Below, one piece after another: positions 1 through 13,800 of a DNA stretch of 64,000 nt. Both the position numbers and the translations under genes were made by a program. How positions within the stretch are numbered: position 1 is the first letter of the stretch; each line of letters starts with the position of its first letter. The stretch is taken from contig CM026390.1 of the NCBI GenBank assembly GCA_014843695.1, positions 10,549,890-10,613,889 on the forward strand, given 5' to 3'. The notes under the pieces were generated by a model. That model ran no database searches, had not been told where the DNA came from, and worked only from the letters and a program-made list of their open reading frames with translations. This stretch comes from Archivesica marissinica (lineage: Eukaryota; Mollusca; Bivalvia; Venerida; Vesicomyidae).

Positions 1-3000
1 TAGAATGTGTACCTTTGTACAAACATCAGATAATGTAATGTGTACCTTTGTACAAACATCAGACAATGTAATGTGTACCTTTGTACAAACATCAGACAAT
101 GTAATGTGTACCTTTGTACAAACATCAGACAATGTAATGTGTACCTTTGTACAAACATCAGACAATGTAATGTGTACCTTTGTACAAACATCAGACAATG
201 TAATGTGTACCTTTGTACAAACATCAGACAATGTAATGTGTAGCTTTGTACAAACATCAGACAATAAGATGTTTACCTTTGTACAAACATCAGACAATAG
301 TATGTGTATACTTGTACAAACATCAGACAATAGAATGTGTATACTTGTACAAACATCAGATAATAGAATGAGTACCTTTGTACAAACATCAGACAATGTA
401 ATGTGTACCTGTGTACAAACATCAGACAATAGAATGTGTAGCTTTGTACAAACATAAGACAATGTAATGTTTAACTTTGTACAAACATCAGACAATAGAA
501 TGTGTACCTGTGTACAAACATCACACAATAGAATGTGTACTTTTGTACAAATATCAGACAATAGAATGTGTACCTTTGTACAAACATCAGATAATGTAAT
601 GTGTACCTTTGTACAAACATCAGACAATGTAATGTGTACCTTTGTACAAACATCAGACAATGTAATGTGTACCTTTGTACAAACATCAGACAATGTAATG
701 TGTAGCTTTGTACAAACATCAGACAATGTAATGTGTACCTGTGTACAAACATCAGACAATGTAATGTGTACCTTTGTACAAACATCAGACAATGTAATGT
801 GTACCTTTGTACAAACATCAGACAATAGATGTTTACCTTTGTACAAACATCAGACAATAGTAGTGTATACTTGTACAAACATCAGACAATAGAATGTGTA
901 TACTTGTACAAACATCAGATAATAGAATGAGTACCTTTGTACAAACATCAGACAATGTAATGTGTACCTGTGTACAAACATCAGACAATAGAATGTGTAC
1001 ATTTGTACAAACATAAGACAATGTAATGTTTAACTTTGTACAAACATCAGACAATAGGATGTGTACCTTTGTACAAACATCACGCAATGTAATGTGTACC
1101 TGTGTACAAACATCAAACAATAGAATGTGTACCTTTGTACAAACATCAGACAATGTAATGTGTACCTTTGTACAAACATCAGATAATGTAAGATGTACCT
1201 TTGTACAAACATCAGACAATGTAATGTGTACCTTTGTACGAACATCACACAATGTAATGTGTACCTTTGTACAAACATCAGACAATGTAATGTGTATACT
1301 TGTACAAACATCAGACAATAGAATGTGTACCTTTGTACAAACATCAGACAATGTAATGTGTACCTGTGTACAAACATCACACAATAGAATGTGTACTTTT
1401 ATACAAACATCAGACCATAGAATGTGTACCTTTGTACAAACATCAGACAATGTAATGTGTACCTTTGTACAAACATCAGACAATAAGATGTGTACCTTTG
1501 TACAAGCATCAGACAATAGAATGTGTATACTTGTACAAACATCAGATAATAGAATGAGTACCTTTGTACAAACATCAGACAATGTAATGTGTACCTGTGT
1601 ACAAACATCAGACAATAGAATGTGTACCTTTGTACAAACATAAGACAATGTAATGTGTAACTTTGTACAAACATCAGACAATAGGATGTGTACCTTTGTA
1701 AAAACATCAGACAATAGAATGTGTATACGTGTACAGACATCATACAATAGAATGTGTACCTGGGTACAAACATCAGACAATAGAATGTGTACCTTTGTAC
1801 AAATATCAGACAATATGATGTGTACCTTTGTACAAACATCAGACAATAGAATGTGTATACTTGTACAAACATCAGACAATAGAATGTGTACCTTTGTACA
1901 AACATCAGACAATGTAATGTGTACCTTTGTACAAACATCAGACAATAGAATGTGTACCTTTGTACAAACATAAGACAATGTAATGTGTACCGTTGTACAA
2001 ACATCAGACAATAGAATGTGTATACTTGTACAAACATCAGACAATAGGATGTGAACCTTTGTACAAATATCAGACAATAGAATGTGTATACTTGTACAGA
2101 CATCAGACAATATAATGTGTACCTTTGTACAAACATCAGACAATAGGATGTGTACCTTTGTACAAACATCAGACAATAGAATGTGTATACTTGAACAAAC
2201 ATCAGACAATGTAATGTTTACCTTTGTACAAACATCAGACAATGTAATGTGTACCTTTGTACAAACATAATACAATAGGCTGTGTATACCTGTACAAGCA
2301 TCAGACAATAGGATGTGTACCGTTGTACACACATCAGACAATGTAATGTGTACCGTTGTACAAACATCAGACAATGTAATGTGTCCCTTTGTACAAACAT
2401 CAGACAATAGAATGTGTACCTTTGTACAAACATCAGACAATGTAATGTGTAGCTTTGTACAAACATCAGACAATGTAATGTGTACCTGTGTACAAACATC
2501 AGACAATGTAATGTGTACCTTTGTACAAACATCAGACAATGTAATGTGTACCTTTGTACAAACATCAGACAATAAGATGTTTACCTTTGTACAAACATCA
2601 GACAATAGTATGTGTATACTTGTACAAACATCAGACAATAGAATGTGTATACTTGTACAAACATCAGATAATAGAATGAGTACCTTTGTACAAACATCAG
2701 ACAATGTAATGTGTACCTGTGTACAAACATCAGACAATAGAATGTGTACATTTGTACAAACATAAGACAATGTAATGTTTAACTTTGTACAAACATCAGA
2801 CAATAGGATGTGTACCTTTGTACAAACATCACGCAATGTAATGTGTACCTGTGTACAAACATCAAACAATAGAATGTGTACCTTTGTACAAACATCAGAC
2901 AATGTAATGTGTACCTTTGTACAAACATCAGATAATGTAAGATGTACCTTTGTACAAACATCAGACAATGTAATGTGTACCTTTGTACAAACATCACACA

Positions 3001-5703
3001 ATGTAATGTGTACCTTTGTACAAACATCAGACAATGTAATGTGTATACTTGTACAAACATCAGACAATAGAATGTGTACCTTTGTACAAACATCAGACAA
3101 TGTAATGTGTACCTTTGTACAAACATCAGACAATAGAATGTGTACTTTTGTACAAACATCAGACAATAGAATGTGTACCTTTGTACAAACATCAGACAAT
3201 GTAATGTGTACCTTTGTACAAACATCAGACAATAAGATGTGTACCTTTGTACAAACATCAGACAATAGAATGTGTATACTTGTACAAACATCAGACAATA
3301 GAATGAGTACCTTTGTACAAACATCAGACAATGTAATGTGTACCTGTGTACAAACATCAGACAATAGAATGTGTACCTTTGTACAAACATAGACAATGTA
3401 ATGTGTAACTTTGTACAAACATCAGACAATAGGATGTGTACCTTTGTAAAAACATCAGACAATAGAATGTGTATACGTGTACAAACATCAACAATAGAAT
3501 GTGTACCTGTACAAACATCAGACAATAGAATGTGTACCTTTGTACAAACATCAGACAATATGATGTGTACCTTTGTACAAACATCAGACAATAGAATGTG
3601 TAACTTGTACAAACATCAGACAATAGAATGTGTACCTTGTACAAACATCAGACAATGTAATGTGTACCTTTGTACAAACATCAGACAATGTAATGTGTAC
3701 CTTTGTACAAACATCAGACAATGTAATGTGTACCTTTGTACAAACATCAGACAATGTAATGTGTACCTGTGTACAAACATCAGACAATAGAATGTGTACT
3801 TTTGTACAAACATCAGACCATAGAATGTGTACCTTTGTACAAACATCAGACAATGTAATGTGTACCTTTGTACAAACATCAGACAATAAGATGTGTACCT
3901 TTGTACAAGCATCAGACAATAGAATGTGTATACTTGTACAAACATCAGATAATAGAATGAGTACCTTTGTACAAACATCAGACAATGTAATGTGTACCTG
4001 TGTACAAACATCAGAAAATAGAATGTGTACCTTTGTACAAACATAAGACAATGTAATGTGTAACTTTGTACAAACATCAGACAATAGGATGTGTACCTTT
4101 GTAAAAACATCAGACAATAGAATGTGTATACGTGTACAGACATCATACAATAGAATGTGTACCTGGGTACAAACATCAGACAATAGAATGTGTACCTTTG
4201 TACAAATATCAGACAATATGATGTGTACCTTTGTACAAACATCAGACAATAGAATGTGTATACTTGTACAAACATCAGACAATAGAATGTGTACCTTTGT
4301 AATGTTTACTTTGTACAAACATCAGACAATGTAATGTGTACCTTTGTACAAAGATCAGACAATGTAATGTGTACCTGTGTACAAACATCAGACAATGTAA
4401 TGTGTACCTTTGCACAAACATTAGACAATGTAATGTGTACCTTTGTACAAACATCAGACAATGTAATGTGTACCTTTGTATAAAGATCAGACAATGTAAT
4501 GTGTACCTTTGTACAAACATCAGACAATGTAATGTGTACCTTTGCACAAACATCAGACAATGTAATGTGTACCTTTGTACAAAGATCAGACAAAAGGATG
4601 TGTATACTTGTACAAACATCAGACAATAGAATGTGTACCTTTGTACAAACATCAGACAATGTAATGTGTACCTTTGTACAAACATAAGATAATAGGTTGT
4701 GTATACCTGTACAAACATCAGACAATATAATGTGTCCCTTTGTACAAACATCAAACAATAGAATGTGTATACTTGTACAAACATCAGACAATAGAATGTG
4801 TTTACTTGTACAAACATCAGACAATAGAATGTGTACCGTTGTACAAACATCAGACAATAGAATGTGTATACTTGTACAAACATCAGACAATAGGATGTGT
4901 ACCTTTGTACAAATATCAGACAATGTAATGTGTACCTTTGTACAAACATCAGACAATAGAATGTGTACCTTTGTAAAAACATCAGACAATAGAATGTGTA
5001 CCTGTGTAACAACATCAGACAATGTAATGTGTACCTTTGTACAAACATCAGACAATGTAATATGTACCTGTGTACAAACATCGGACAACAGAATGTGTAC
5101 ATTTGTACAAACATCAGACAATAGGATGTGTACCTTTGTACAAACATCAGACAATAGAATGTATATACTTGTACAAACATCAGACAATAGAATGGGTACC
5201 TTTGTAAAAATATCAGACAAAAGAATGGTTACCTTTGTACAAACATCAGACAATGTAATGTGTACCTGTGTACAAACATCAGACAATAGAATGTGTACCT
5301 TTGTACAAACATCAGACAATGTAATGTGTACCTGTGTACAAACATCAGACAATAGAATGTGTACCTTTGTACAAACATCAGACAATGTAATGTGTACCTT
5401 TGTACAAACATCAGATAATGTAATGTGTACCTTTGTACAAACATCAGACAATAAGATGTGTACCTTTGTACAAACATCAGACAATAGAATGTGTATACTT
5501 GTACAAACATCAGACAATAGAATGTGTATACTTGTACAAACATCAGATAATAGAATGAGTACCTTTGTACAAACATCAGACAATGTAATGTGTACCTGTG
5601 TACAAACATCAGACAATATAATGTGTACCTGTGTACAAACATAAGACAATGTAATGTGTAACTTTGTACAAACATCAGACAATAGGATGTGTAACTTTGT
5701 ACA
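1..5703. repeat. 33-bp minisatellite array (about 170 units, left end outside window)
   Basis: Head-to-tail units of 33 bp built around TTTGTACAAACATCAGACAA, followed by a variable TGTAATG/TAGAATG segment and GTGTACC. Each unit holds the perfect 10-bp palindrome TTTGTACAAA and usually two GTAC sites. Variants (TGTATACTTGTAC, TGTACCTGTGTAC, TAAGATG, GAGTACC) occur in fixed successions, so the array grew by block duplication as well as by single units. Because 33 is a multiple of 3, 11-residue peptide repeats are open in several frames on both strands, including one antisense frame of 861 codons. Frame-breaking indels (for example near 830 and 3385-3640) argue against coding. The array is already running at base 1. 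Confidence 0.97.
1026..3392. repeat. Higher-order duplication inside the 33-bp array (1749-bp offset)
   Basis: The succession of variant units at 1026-1643 recurs nearly unchanged at 2775-3392. The offset is 1749 bp, exactly 53 units. Shared private variants include CATCACGCAATG, CATCAAACAATAG and GTAAGATG. A second block, marked by the rare TACAAGCATC variant near 1501, recurs near 3903 with local indels. Confidence 0.85.
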
Positions 5704-7872
5704 ACAGGACTATTTGGCTAGACATGATGTCTCAGGACTATTTAAATGGAGGTTGGCTAGACATGATGTCTCAGGACAATATAAATGGAGGTTGGCTAGA
5801 CATGATGTATCAGGACAATATAAATGGAGGTTGGCTAGACATGATGTCTCAGGACAATATAAATGGAGGTTGGCTAGACATGATGTCTCAGGACAATATA
5901 AATGGAGGTTGGCTAGACATGATGTCTCAGGACTATATAAATGGAGGTTGGCTAGACATGATGTCTCAGGACTATATAAATGGAGGTTGGCTAGACATGA
6001 TGTCTCAGGACAATATAAATGGAGGTTGGCTAGACATGATGTATCAGGACTATTTAAATGGAAGTTGGCTAGACATGATGTCTCAGGACTATATCAATGG
6101 AGGTTGGCTAGACATGATGTCTCAGGACTATAGAAACGGAGGTTGGCTAGACATGATGTCTCAGGACAATATAAATGGAGGTTGGCTAGACATGATGTCT
6201 CAGGATTATATAAATGGAGGTTGGCTAGACATGATGTCTCAGGACTATATAAATGGAGTTTAGCTAGACATGATGTCTCAGGACAATATAAATGGAGGTT
6301 GGCTAGACATGATGTCTCAGGACTATATAAATGGAGGTTGGCTAGACATGATGTCTCAGGACTATATAAATGGAGGTTGGCTAGACATGATGTCTGAGGA
6401 CAATATAAATGGAGGTTGCCTAGACATGATGTCTCAGGACTATATAAATGGAGGTTGGCTAGACATGATGTATCAGGACTATATAAATGGAGGTTGGCTA
6501 GACATGATGTCTCAGGACAATATAAATGGAGGTTGGCTAGACATGATGTATCTGGACAATATAAATGGAGGTTGGCTAAACATGATGTCTCAGGACTATA
6601 TAAATGGAGGTTGGCTAGACATGATGTCTCAAAGACTATATAAATGGAGATTGGCTAGACATGATATCTCAGGACTATATAAATGGAGGTTGGCTAGACA
6701 TGATGTCTCAGGACAATATAAATGGAGGTTGGCTAGACATGATGTCTCAGGACTATATAAATGGAGGTTGGCTAGACATGATGTCTCAGGACTATATAAA
6801 TGGAGGTTGGCTAGACATGATGTCTGAGGACTATATAAATGGAGGTTGGCTAGACATGATGTCTGAGGACAATATAAATGGAGGTTGGCTAGACATGATG
6901 TCTCAGGACTATATAAATGGAGGTTGGCTAGAAATGATGTCTCAGGATTATATAAATGGAGGTTGGCTAGACATGATGTCTCAGGACTATATAAATGGAG
7001 GTTGGCTAGACATGATGTCTCAGGATTATATAAATGGAGGTTGGCTAGACATGATGTCTCAGGACTATATAAATGGAGGTTGGCTAGACATGATGTATCA
7101 GGACAATATAAATGGAGGTTGGCTAGACATGATGTCTCAGGACAATATAAATGTAGGTTGGCTAGACATGATGTCTCAGGACAATATAAATGGAGGTTGG
7201 CTAGACATGATGTCTCAGGACTATATAAATGGAGGTTGGCTAGACATGATGTCTCAGGACTATATAAATGGAGGTTGGCTAGACATGATGTCTCAGGACT
7301 ATATAAATGGAGGTTGGCTAGACTTGATGTCTCAGGACAATATAAATGGAGGTTGGCTAGACATGATGTATCAGGACTATATAAATGGAGGTTGGCTAGA
7401 CATGATTTCTCAGGACTATATAAATGAAGGTTGGCTAGACATGATGTCTCAGGATTATATAAATGGAGGTTGGCTAGACATGATGTCTCAGGACTATATA
7501 AATGGAGGTTGGCTAGACATGATGTCTCAGGACAATATAAATGGAGGTTGGCTAGACATGATGTCTCAGGACTATATAAATGGAGGTTGGCTAGACATGC
7601 CTCAGGACAATATAAATGGAGGTTGGCTAGACATGATGTCTCAGGACTATATAAATGGAGGTTGGCTAGACATGATGTCTCAGGACAATATAAATGGAGG
7701 TTGCCTAGACATGATGTCTCAGGACTATATAAATGGAGGTTGGCTAGACATGATGTATCAGGACTATATAAATGGAGGTTGGCTAGACATGATGTCTCAG
7801 GACAATATAAATGGAGGTTGGCAAGACATGATGTTCTGGACAGTATAAATGGAGGTTGGCTAGACATGATGT

Positions 7873-8340
7873 CTCGGGACTATATAAATGGAGGTTGGCT
7901 AGACATGATGTCTCAGGACTATACAAATGGAGGTTGGCTAGACATGATATCTCAGGACTATATACATGGAGGTTGGCTAGACATGATGTCTCAGGACTAT
8001 ATAAATGGAGGTAGGCTAGACATGATGTCTCAGGACTATATAAATGGAGGTTGGCTAGACATGATGTCTCAGGACTATACAAATGGAGGTTGGCTAGACA
8101 TGATGTCTCGGGACTATATAAATGGAGGTTGGCTAGACATGATGTCTCAGGACTATACAAATGGAGGTTGGCTAGACATGATATCTCAGGACTATATACA
8201 TGGAGGTTGGCTAGACATGATGTCTCAGGACTATATAAATGGAGGTAGGCTAGACATGATGTCTCAGGACTATATAAATGGAGGTTGGCTAGACATGATG
8301 TCTCAGGACTATACAAATGGAGGTTGGCTAGACATGATGT
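7873..8340. repeat. 234-bp higher-order repeat (6 x 39 bp), two copies
   Basis: The diagnostic CTCGGGAC unit occurs at 7873, 8107 and 8341, spaced exactly 234 bp. The units between carry the same ordered variants (TATACAAATGG, GATATCTCAGG, TATATACATGG, GGTAGGC). Confidence 0.9.
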
Positions 8341-10316
8341 CTCGGGACTATATAAATGGAGGTTGGCTAGACATGATGTCTCAGGACTATATAAATGGAG
8401 GTTGGCTAGACATGATGTCTCAGGACTATATAAATGGAGGTTGGCTAGACATGATGTCTCGGGACTATATAAATGGAGGTTTGCTAGACATGATATCTGA
8501 GGACTATATAAATGGAGGTTGGCTAGACATGATGTCTGAGGACTACATAAATGGAGGTTGGCTAGACATGATGTATGAGGACTATATAAATGGAGGTTGG
8601 CTAGACTTGATGTATCAGGACTATATAAATATAGGTTGGCTAGACATGATGTCTCAGGACTATATAAATGGAGGTTGGCTGGACATGATGTCTGAGGATT
8701 ATATAAATGGAGATTGGCTAGACATGATGTCTCAGGACAATATAAATGGAGGTTGGCTAGACATGATGTCTCAGGATTATATAAATGGAGGTTGGCTAGA
8801 CATGATGTCTCAAAGACAATATAAATGGAGGTTGGCTAGACATGATGTATCAGGACTATACAAATGGAGGTTGGCTAGACATGATGTCTCGGGACTAATA
8901 AATGGAGGTTGCTAGACATGATGTCTCAGGACTATATAAATGGGGTTGGCTAGACATGATGTCTCAGGACTATATAAATGGAGGTTGGCTAGACATGATG
9001 TAGAGGACTATATAAATGGAGTTTGGCTAGACATGATGTCTGGAGATTATAAATGGAGATTGGCTAGACATGATGTCTCAGGACTATATAAATGGAGGTT
9101 GGCTAGACATGATGTATCAGGACTATATAAATATAGGTTGGCTAGACATGATGTCTCAGGACTATATAAATGGAGGTTGGCTAGACATGATGTCTCAGGA
9201 CTATATAAGTGGAGGTTGGCTAGACATGATGTCTCAGGACTATATAAATGGAGGTTGGCTAGACATGATGTCTGAGGACTATATAAATGGAGGTTGGCTA
9301 GACATGATGTCTCAGGACTATATAAATGGAGGTTTGCTAGACATGATGTCTCAGGACTATATAAATGGAGGTTGGCTAGACATGTCTCAGGACAATATAA
9401 ATGAAGGTTGGCTAGACATGATGTCTCAGGACTATATAAATGGAGGTTGGCTAGACATGATGTCTCAGGACTATATAAATGGAGGTTGGCTAGACATGAT
9501 GTGTCAGGACAATGTAAATGGAGGTTGGCTAGACATGATGTCTGAGGACATATAATGGAGTTGGCTAGACATGATGTCTGAGGACTATATCAATGGAGGT
9601 TGCTAGACATGATGTCTCAGGACTATATCAATGGAGGTTGGCTAGACATGATGTCTCAGGACAATACAAATGGAGGTTGGCTAGACATGATGTCTCAGGA
9701 CTATATAAATGGAGGTTGGCTAGACATGATGTCTCAGGACAACATAGATGGAGGTTGGCTAGACATGATGTCTCAGGACTATATAAATGGAGGTTGGCTA
9801 GACATGATGTCTCAGGACAATATAAATGGAGGTTGGCTAGACATGATGTCTCAGGACAATATAATGGAGGTTGGCTAGACATGATGTCTCAGGACAATAC
9901 AAATGGAGTTGGCTAGACATGATGTCTCAGGACAATATAATGGAGGTTGGCTAGACATGATGTCTCAGGACTATATAAGTGGAGGTTGGCTAGACATGAT
10001 GTCTCAGGACTATATAAATGGAGGTTGGCTAGACATGATGTATCAGGACTATATAAATGGACGTTGGCTAGATATGATGTCTCAGGACAATATAAATGGA
10101 GGTTAGCTAGACATGATGTATCAGGACTATATAAATGGAGGTTGGCTAGACATGATGTTATCAGGACAATATAGATGGAGGTTGGCTAGACATGATGTCT
10201 CAGGACAATATAAATGGAGGTTGGCTAGACATGATGTCTCAAGGACTATATAAATGGAGGTTGGCTAGACATGATGTCTCAGGACTATATAAATGGAGGT
10301 TGGCTAGACATGATGT

Positions 10317-10828
10317 CTCGGGACTATATAAATGGAGGTTTGCTAGACATGATGTCTGAGGACTATATAAATGGAGGTAGGCTAGACATGATGTCTCAGG
10401 ACTATATAAATGGAGGTTGGCTAGACATGATGTCTCAGGACTATATAAATGGAGGTTGGCTAGACATGATGTCTCGGGACTATATAAATGGAGGTTTGCT
10501 AGACATGATGTCTGAGGACTATATAAATGGAGGTAGGCTAGACATGATGTCTCAGGACTATATAAATGGAGGTTGGCTAGACATGATGTCTCAGGACTAT
10601 ATAAATGGAGGTTGGCTAGACATGATGTCTCGGGACTATATAAATGGAGGTTTGCTAGACATGATGTCTGAGGACTATATAAATGGAGGTAGGCTAGACA
10701 TGATGTCTCAGGACTATATAAATGGAGGTTGGCTAGACATGATGTCTCAGGACTATATAAATGGAGGTTGGCTAGACATGATGTCTCGGGACTATATAAA
10801 TGGAGGTTTGCTAGACATGATGTCTGAG
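10317..10828. repeat. 156-bp higher-order repeat (4 x 39 bp), about three to four copies
   Basis: CTCGGGAC units lie at 10317, 10473, 10629 and 10785, a constant 156 bp. They are followed in order by GGTTTGC, TCTGAGGAC and GGTAGGC variant units. The block is nearly mutation-free between copies, so it is a recent amplification. Confidence 0.92.
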
Positions 10829-13800
10829 GACTATATAAATGGAGGTTGGCTAGACATGATGTCTGAGGACTACATAAATGGAGGTTGGCTAGACATGATG
10901 TATGAGGACTATATAAATGGAGGTTGGCTAGACATGACGTACCAGGACTATATAAATATAGGTTGGCTAGACATGATGTCTAGGGACTATATAAATGGAG
11001 GTTGGCTAGACATGATGTCTGAGGATTATATAAATGGAGATTGGCTAGACATGAAGTCTCAGGACAATATAAATGTAGGTTGGCTAGACATGATGTCTCA
11101 GGATTATATAAATGGAGGTTGGCTAGACATGATGTCTCAAAGACAATATAAATGGAGGTTGGCTAGACATGATGTCTCAGGACTATACAAATGGAGGTTG
11201 GCTAGACATGATGTCTCGGGACTATATAAATGGAGGTTGGCTAGACATGATGTCTCAGGACTATACAAATGGAGGTTGGCTAGACATGACATCTCAGGAC
11301 TATATAAATGGAGGTTTGCTAGACATGATGTCTCAGGACTATATAAATGGAGGTTGGCTAGACATGATGTCTCGGGACTATATAAATGGAGGTTTGCTAG
11401 ACATGATGTCTGAGGACTATATAAATGGAGGTTGGCTAGAAATGATGTCTGAGGACTACATAAATGGAGGTTGGCTAGACATGATGTATGAGGACTATAT
11501 AAATGGAGGTTGGCTAGACATGATGTCTGAGGATTATATAAATGGAGATTGGCTAGACATGATGTCTCAGGATTATATAAATGGAGGTTGGCTAGACATG
11601 ATGTCTCAGGACAATATAAATGGAGGTTGGCTAGACATGATGTCTCAGGACTATATAAATGGAGGTTGGCTAGACATGATGTCTCAGGACTATATAAATG
11701 GAGGTTGGCTAGACATAATGTCTCAGGACTATATAAATGGAGGTTGGCTAGACATGATGTCTGAGGACTATATAAATGGAGGTTGGCTAGACATGATGTC
11801 TCAGGACTATATAAATGGAGGTTTGCTAGACATGATGTCTCAGGACTATATAAATGGAGGTTGGCTAGACATGTCTCAGGACAATATAAATGGAGGTTGG
11901 CTAGACATGATGTCTCAGGACTATATAAATGGAGGTTGGCTAGACATGATGTCTCAGGACTATATAAATGGAGGTTGGCTAGACATGATGTCTCAGGACA
12001 ATATAAATGGAGGTTGGCTAGACATGATGTCTGAGGACAATATAGATGGAGGTTGGCTAGACATGATGTCTGAGGACTATATCAATGGAGGTTGGCTAGA
12101 TATGATGTATCAGGACTATATAAATGGAGGTTGGCTAGACATGATGTCCCAGGACAATATAAATGGAGGTTGGCTAGACATGATGTCTCAGGGACAATAT
12201 AAATGGAGGTTGGCTAGACATGATGTCTCAGGACAATAGAAATGGAGGTTGGCTAGACATGATGTATCAGGACTATATAAATGGAGGTTGGCTAGACATG
12301 ATGTCTGAGGACTATATAAATGGAGGTTGGCTAGACATGATGTCTCAGGACTATATAAATGCAGGTTGGCTACACATGATGTCTCAGGACTATATAAATG
12401 GAGGTTGGCTAGACATGATGTCTCAGGACAATATAAATGGAGGTTGGCTAGACATGATGTATCAGGACTATATAAATGGAGGTTGGCTAGACATGATGTC
12501 TCAGGACTAAATAAATGGAGGTTGGCTAGACATGATGTCTGAGGACTATATAAATATAGGTTGGCTAGACATGATGTATCAGGACTATATAAATGGAGAT
12601 TGGCTAGACATGATGTCTCAGGACTATATAAATGGAGGTTGGCTAGACATGATGTATCAGGACTATATAAATGGAGGTTGGCTAGACATGATTTCTGAGG
12701 ACAATATAAATGGTGGTTGGCTAGACATGATGTCTGAGGACAATATAAATGGAGGTTGGCTAGACATGATGTCTCAGGACTATATAAATGGAGGTTGGCT
12801 AGACATGATGTCTCAGGACAATATAAATGGAGGTTGGCTAGACATGATGTCTCAGGACTATATAAATGAGGTTGGCTAGACATGTCTCAGGACAATATAA
12901 TAAGGTTGGCTAGACATGATGTCTCATGACTATATAATGGAGGTTGGCTAGACATGATGTCTCAGGACTATATAAATGGAGGTTGGCTAGACATGATGTC
13001 TTCAGGACATATAAATGGAGGTTGGCTAGACATGATGCTGAGGACAATATAATGGAGGTTGGCTAGACATGATGTCTGAGGACTATATCAATGGAGGTTG
13101 GCTAGACATGATGTCTCAGGACTATATAAATGGAGGTTGGCTAGACATGATATCCCAGGATAATATAAATGGAGGTTGGCTAGACATGATGTCTCAGGGA
13201 CAATATAAATGGAGGTTGGCTAGACATGATGTCTCAGGACAATAGAAATAGAGGTTGGCTAGACATGATGTCTCAGGACTATATAAATGGAGGTTGGCTA
13301 GACATGATGTCTGAGGACTATATAAATGGAGGTTGGCTAGACATGATGTATCAGGACTATATAAATGGAGGTTGGCTAGACATGATGTCTGAGGACTATA
13401 TAAATGGAGGTTGGCTAGACATGATGTCTGAGGACTATATAAATGGAGGTTGGCTAGACATGATGTATCAGGACTATATAAATGGAGGTTGGCTAGACAT
13501 GATGTCTCAGGACTATATAAATGTAGGTTGGCTAGACATGATGTATCAGGACTATATAAATGGAGATTGGCTAGACATGATGTCTCAGGACTATATAAAT
13601 GGAGGTTGGCTAGACATGATGTATCAGGACTATATAAATGGAGGTTGGCTAGACATGATGTATCAGGAATATATAAATGGAGGTTGGCTAGACATGATTT
13701 CTGAGGACAATATAAATGGAGGTTGGCTAGACATGATGTCTGAGGACAATATAAATGGAGGTTGGCTAGACATGATGTCTCAGGACTATATAAATGGAGG

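Noticed and set aside
833..3418. An 861-codon antisense open frame with an 11-residue repeat (LSDVCTKVHIL)
   Set aside because: It follows from the 33-bp period. Equally long frames exist on the other strand, and it ends at indels, not at a gene-like boundary.
6629..7867. Open frames of about 400 codons on both strands of the 39-bp array
   Set aside because: The same region is open in three frames at once because the unit is 13 codons. No non-repeat domain, start context or splice context is attached.
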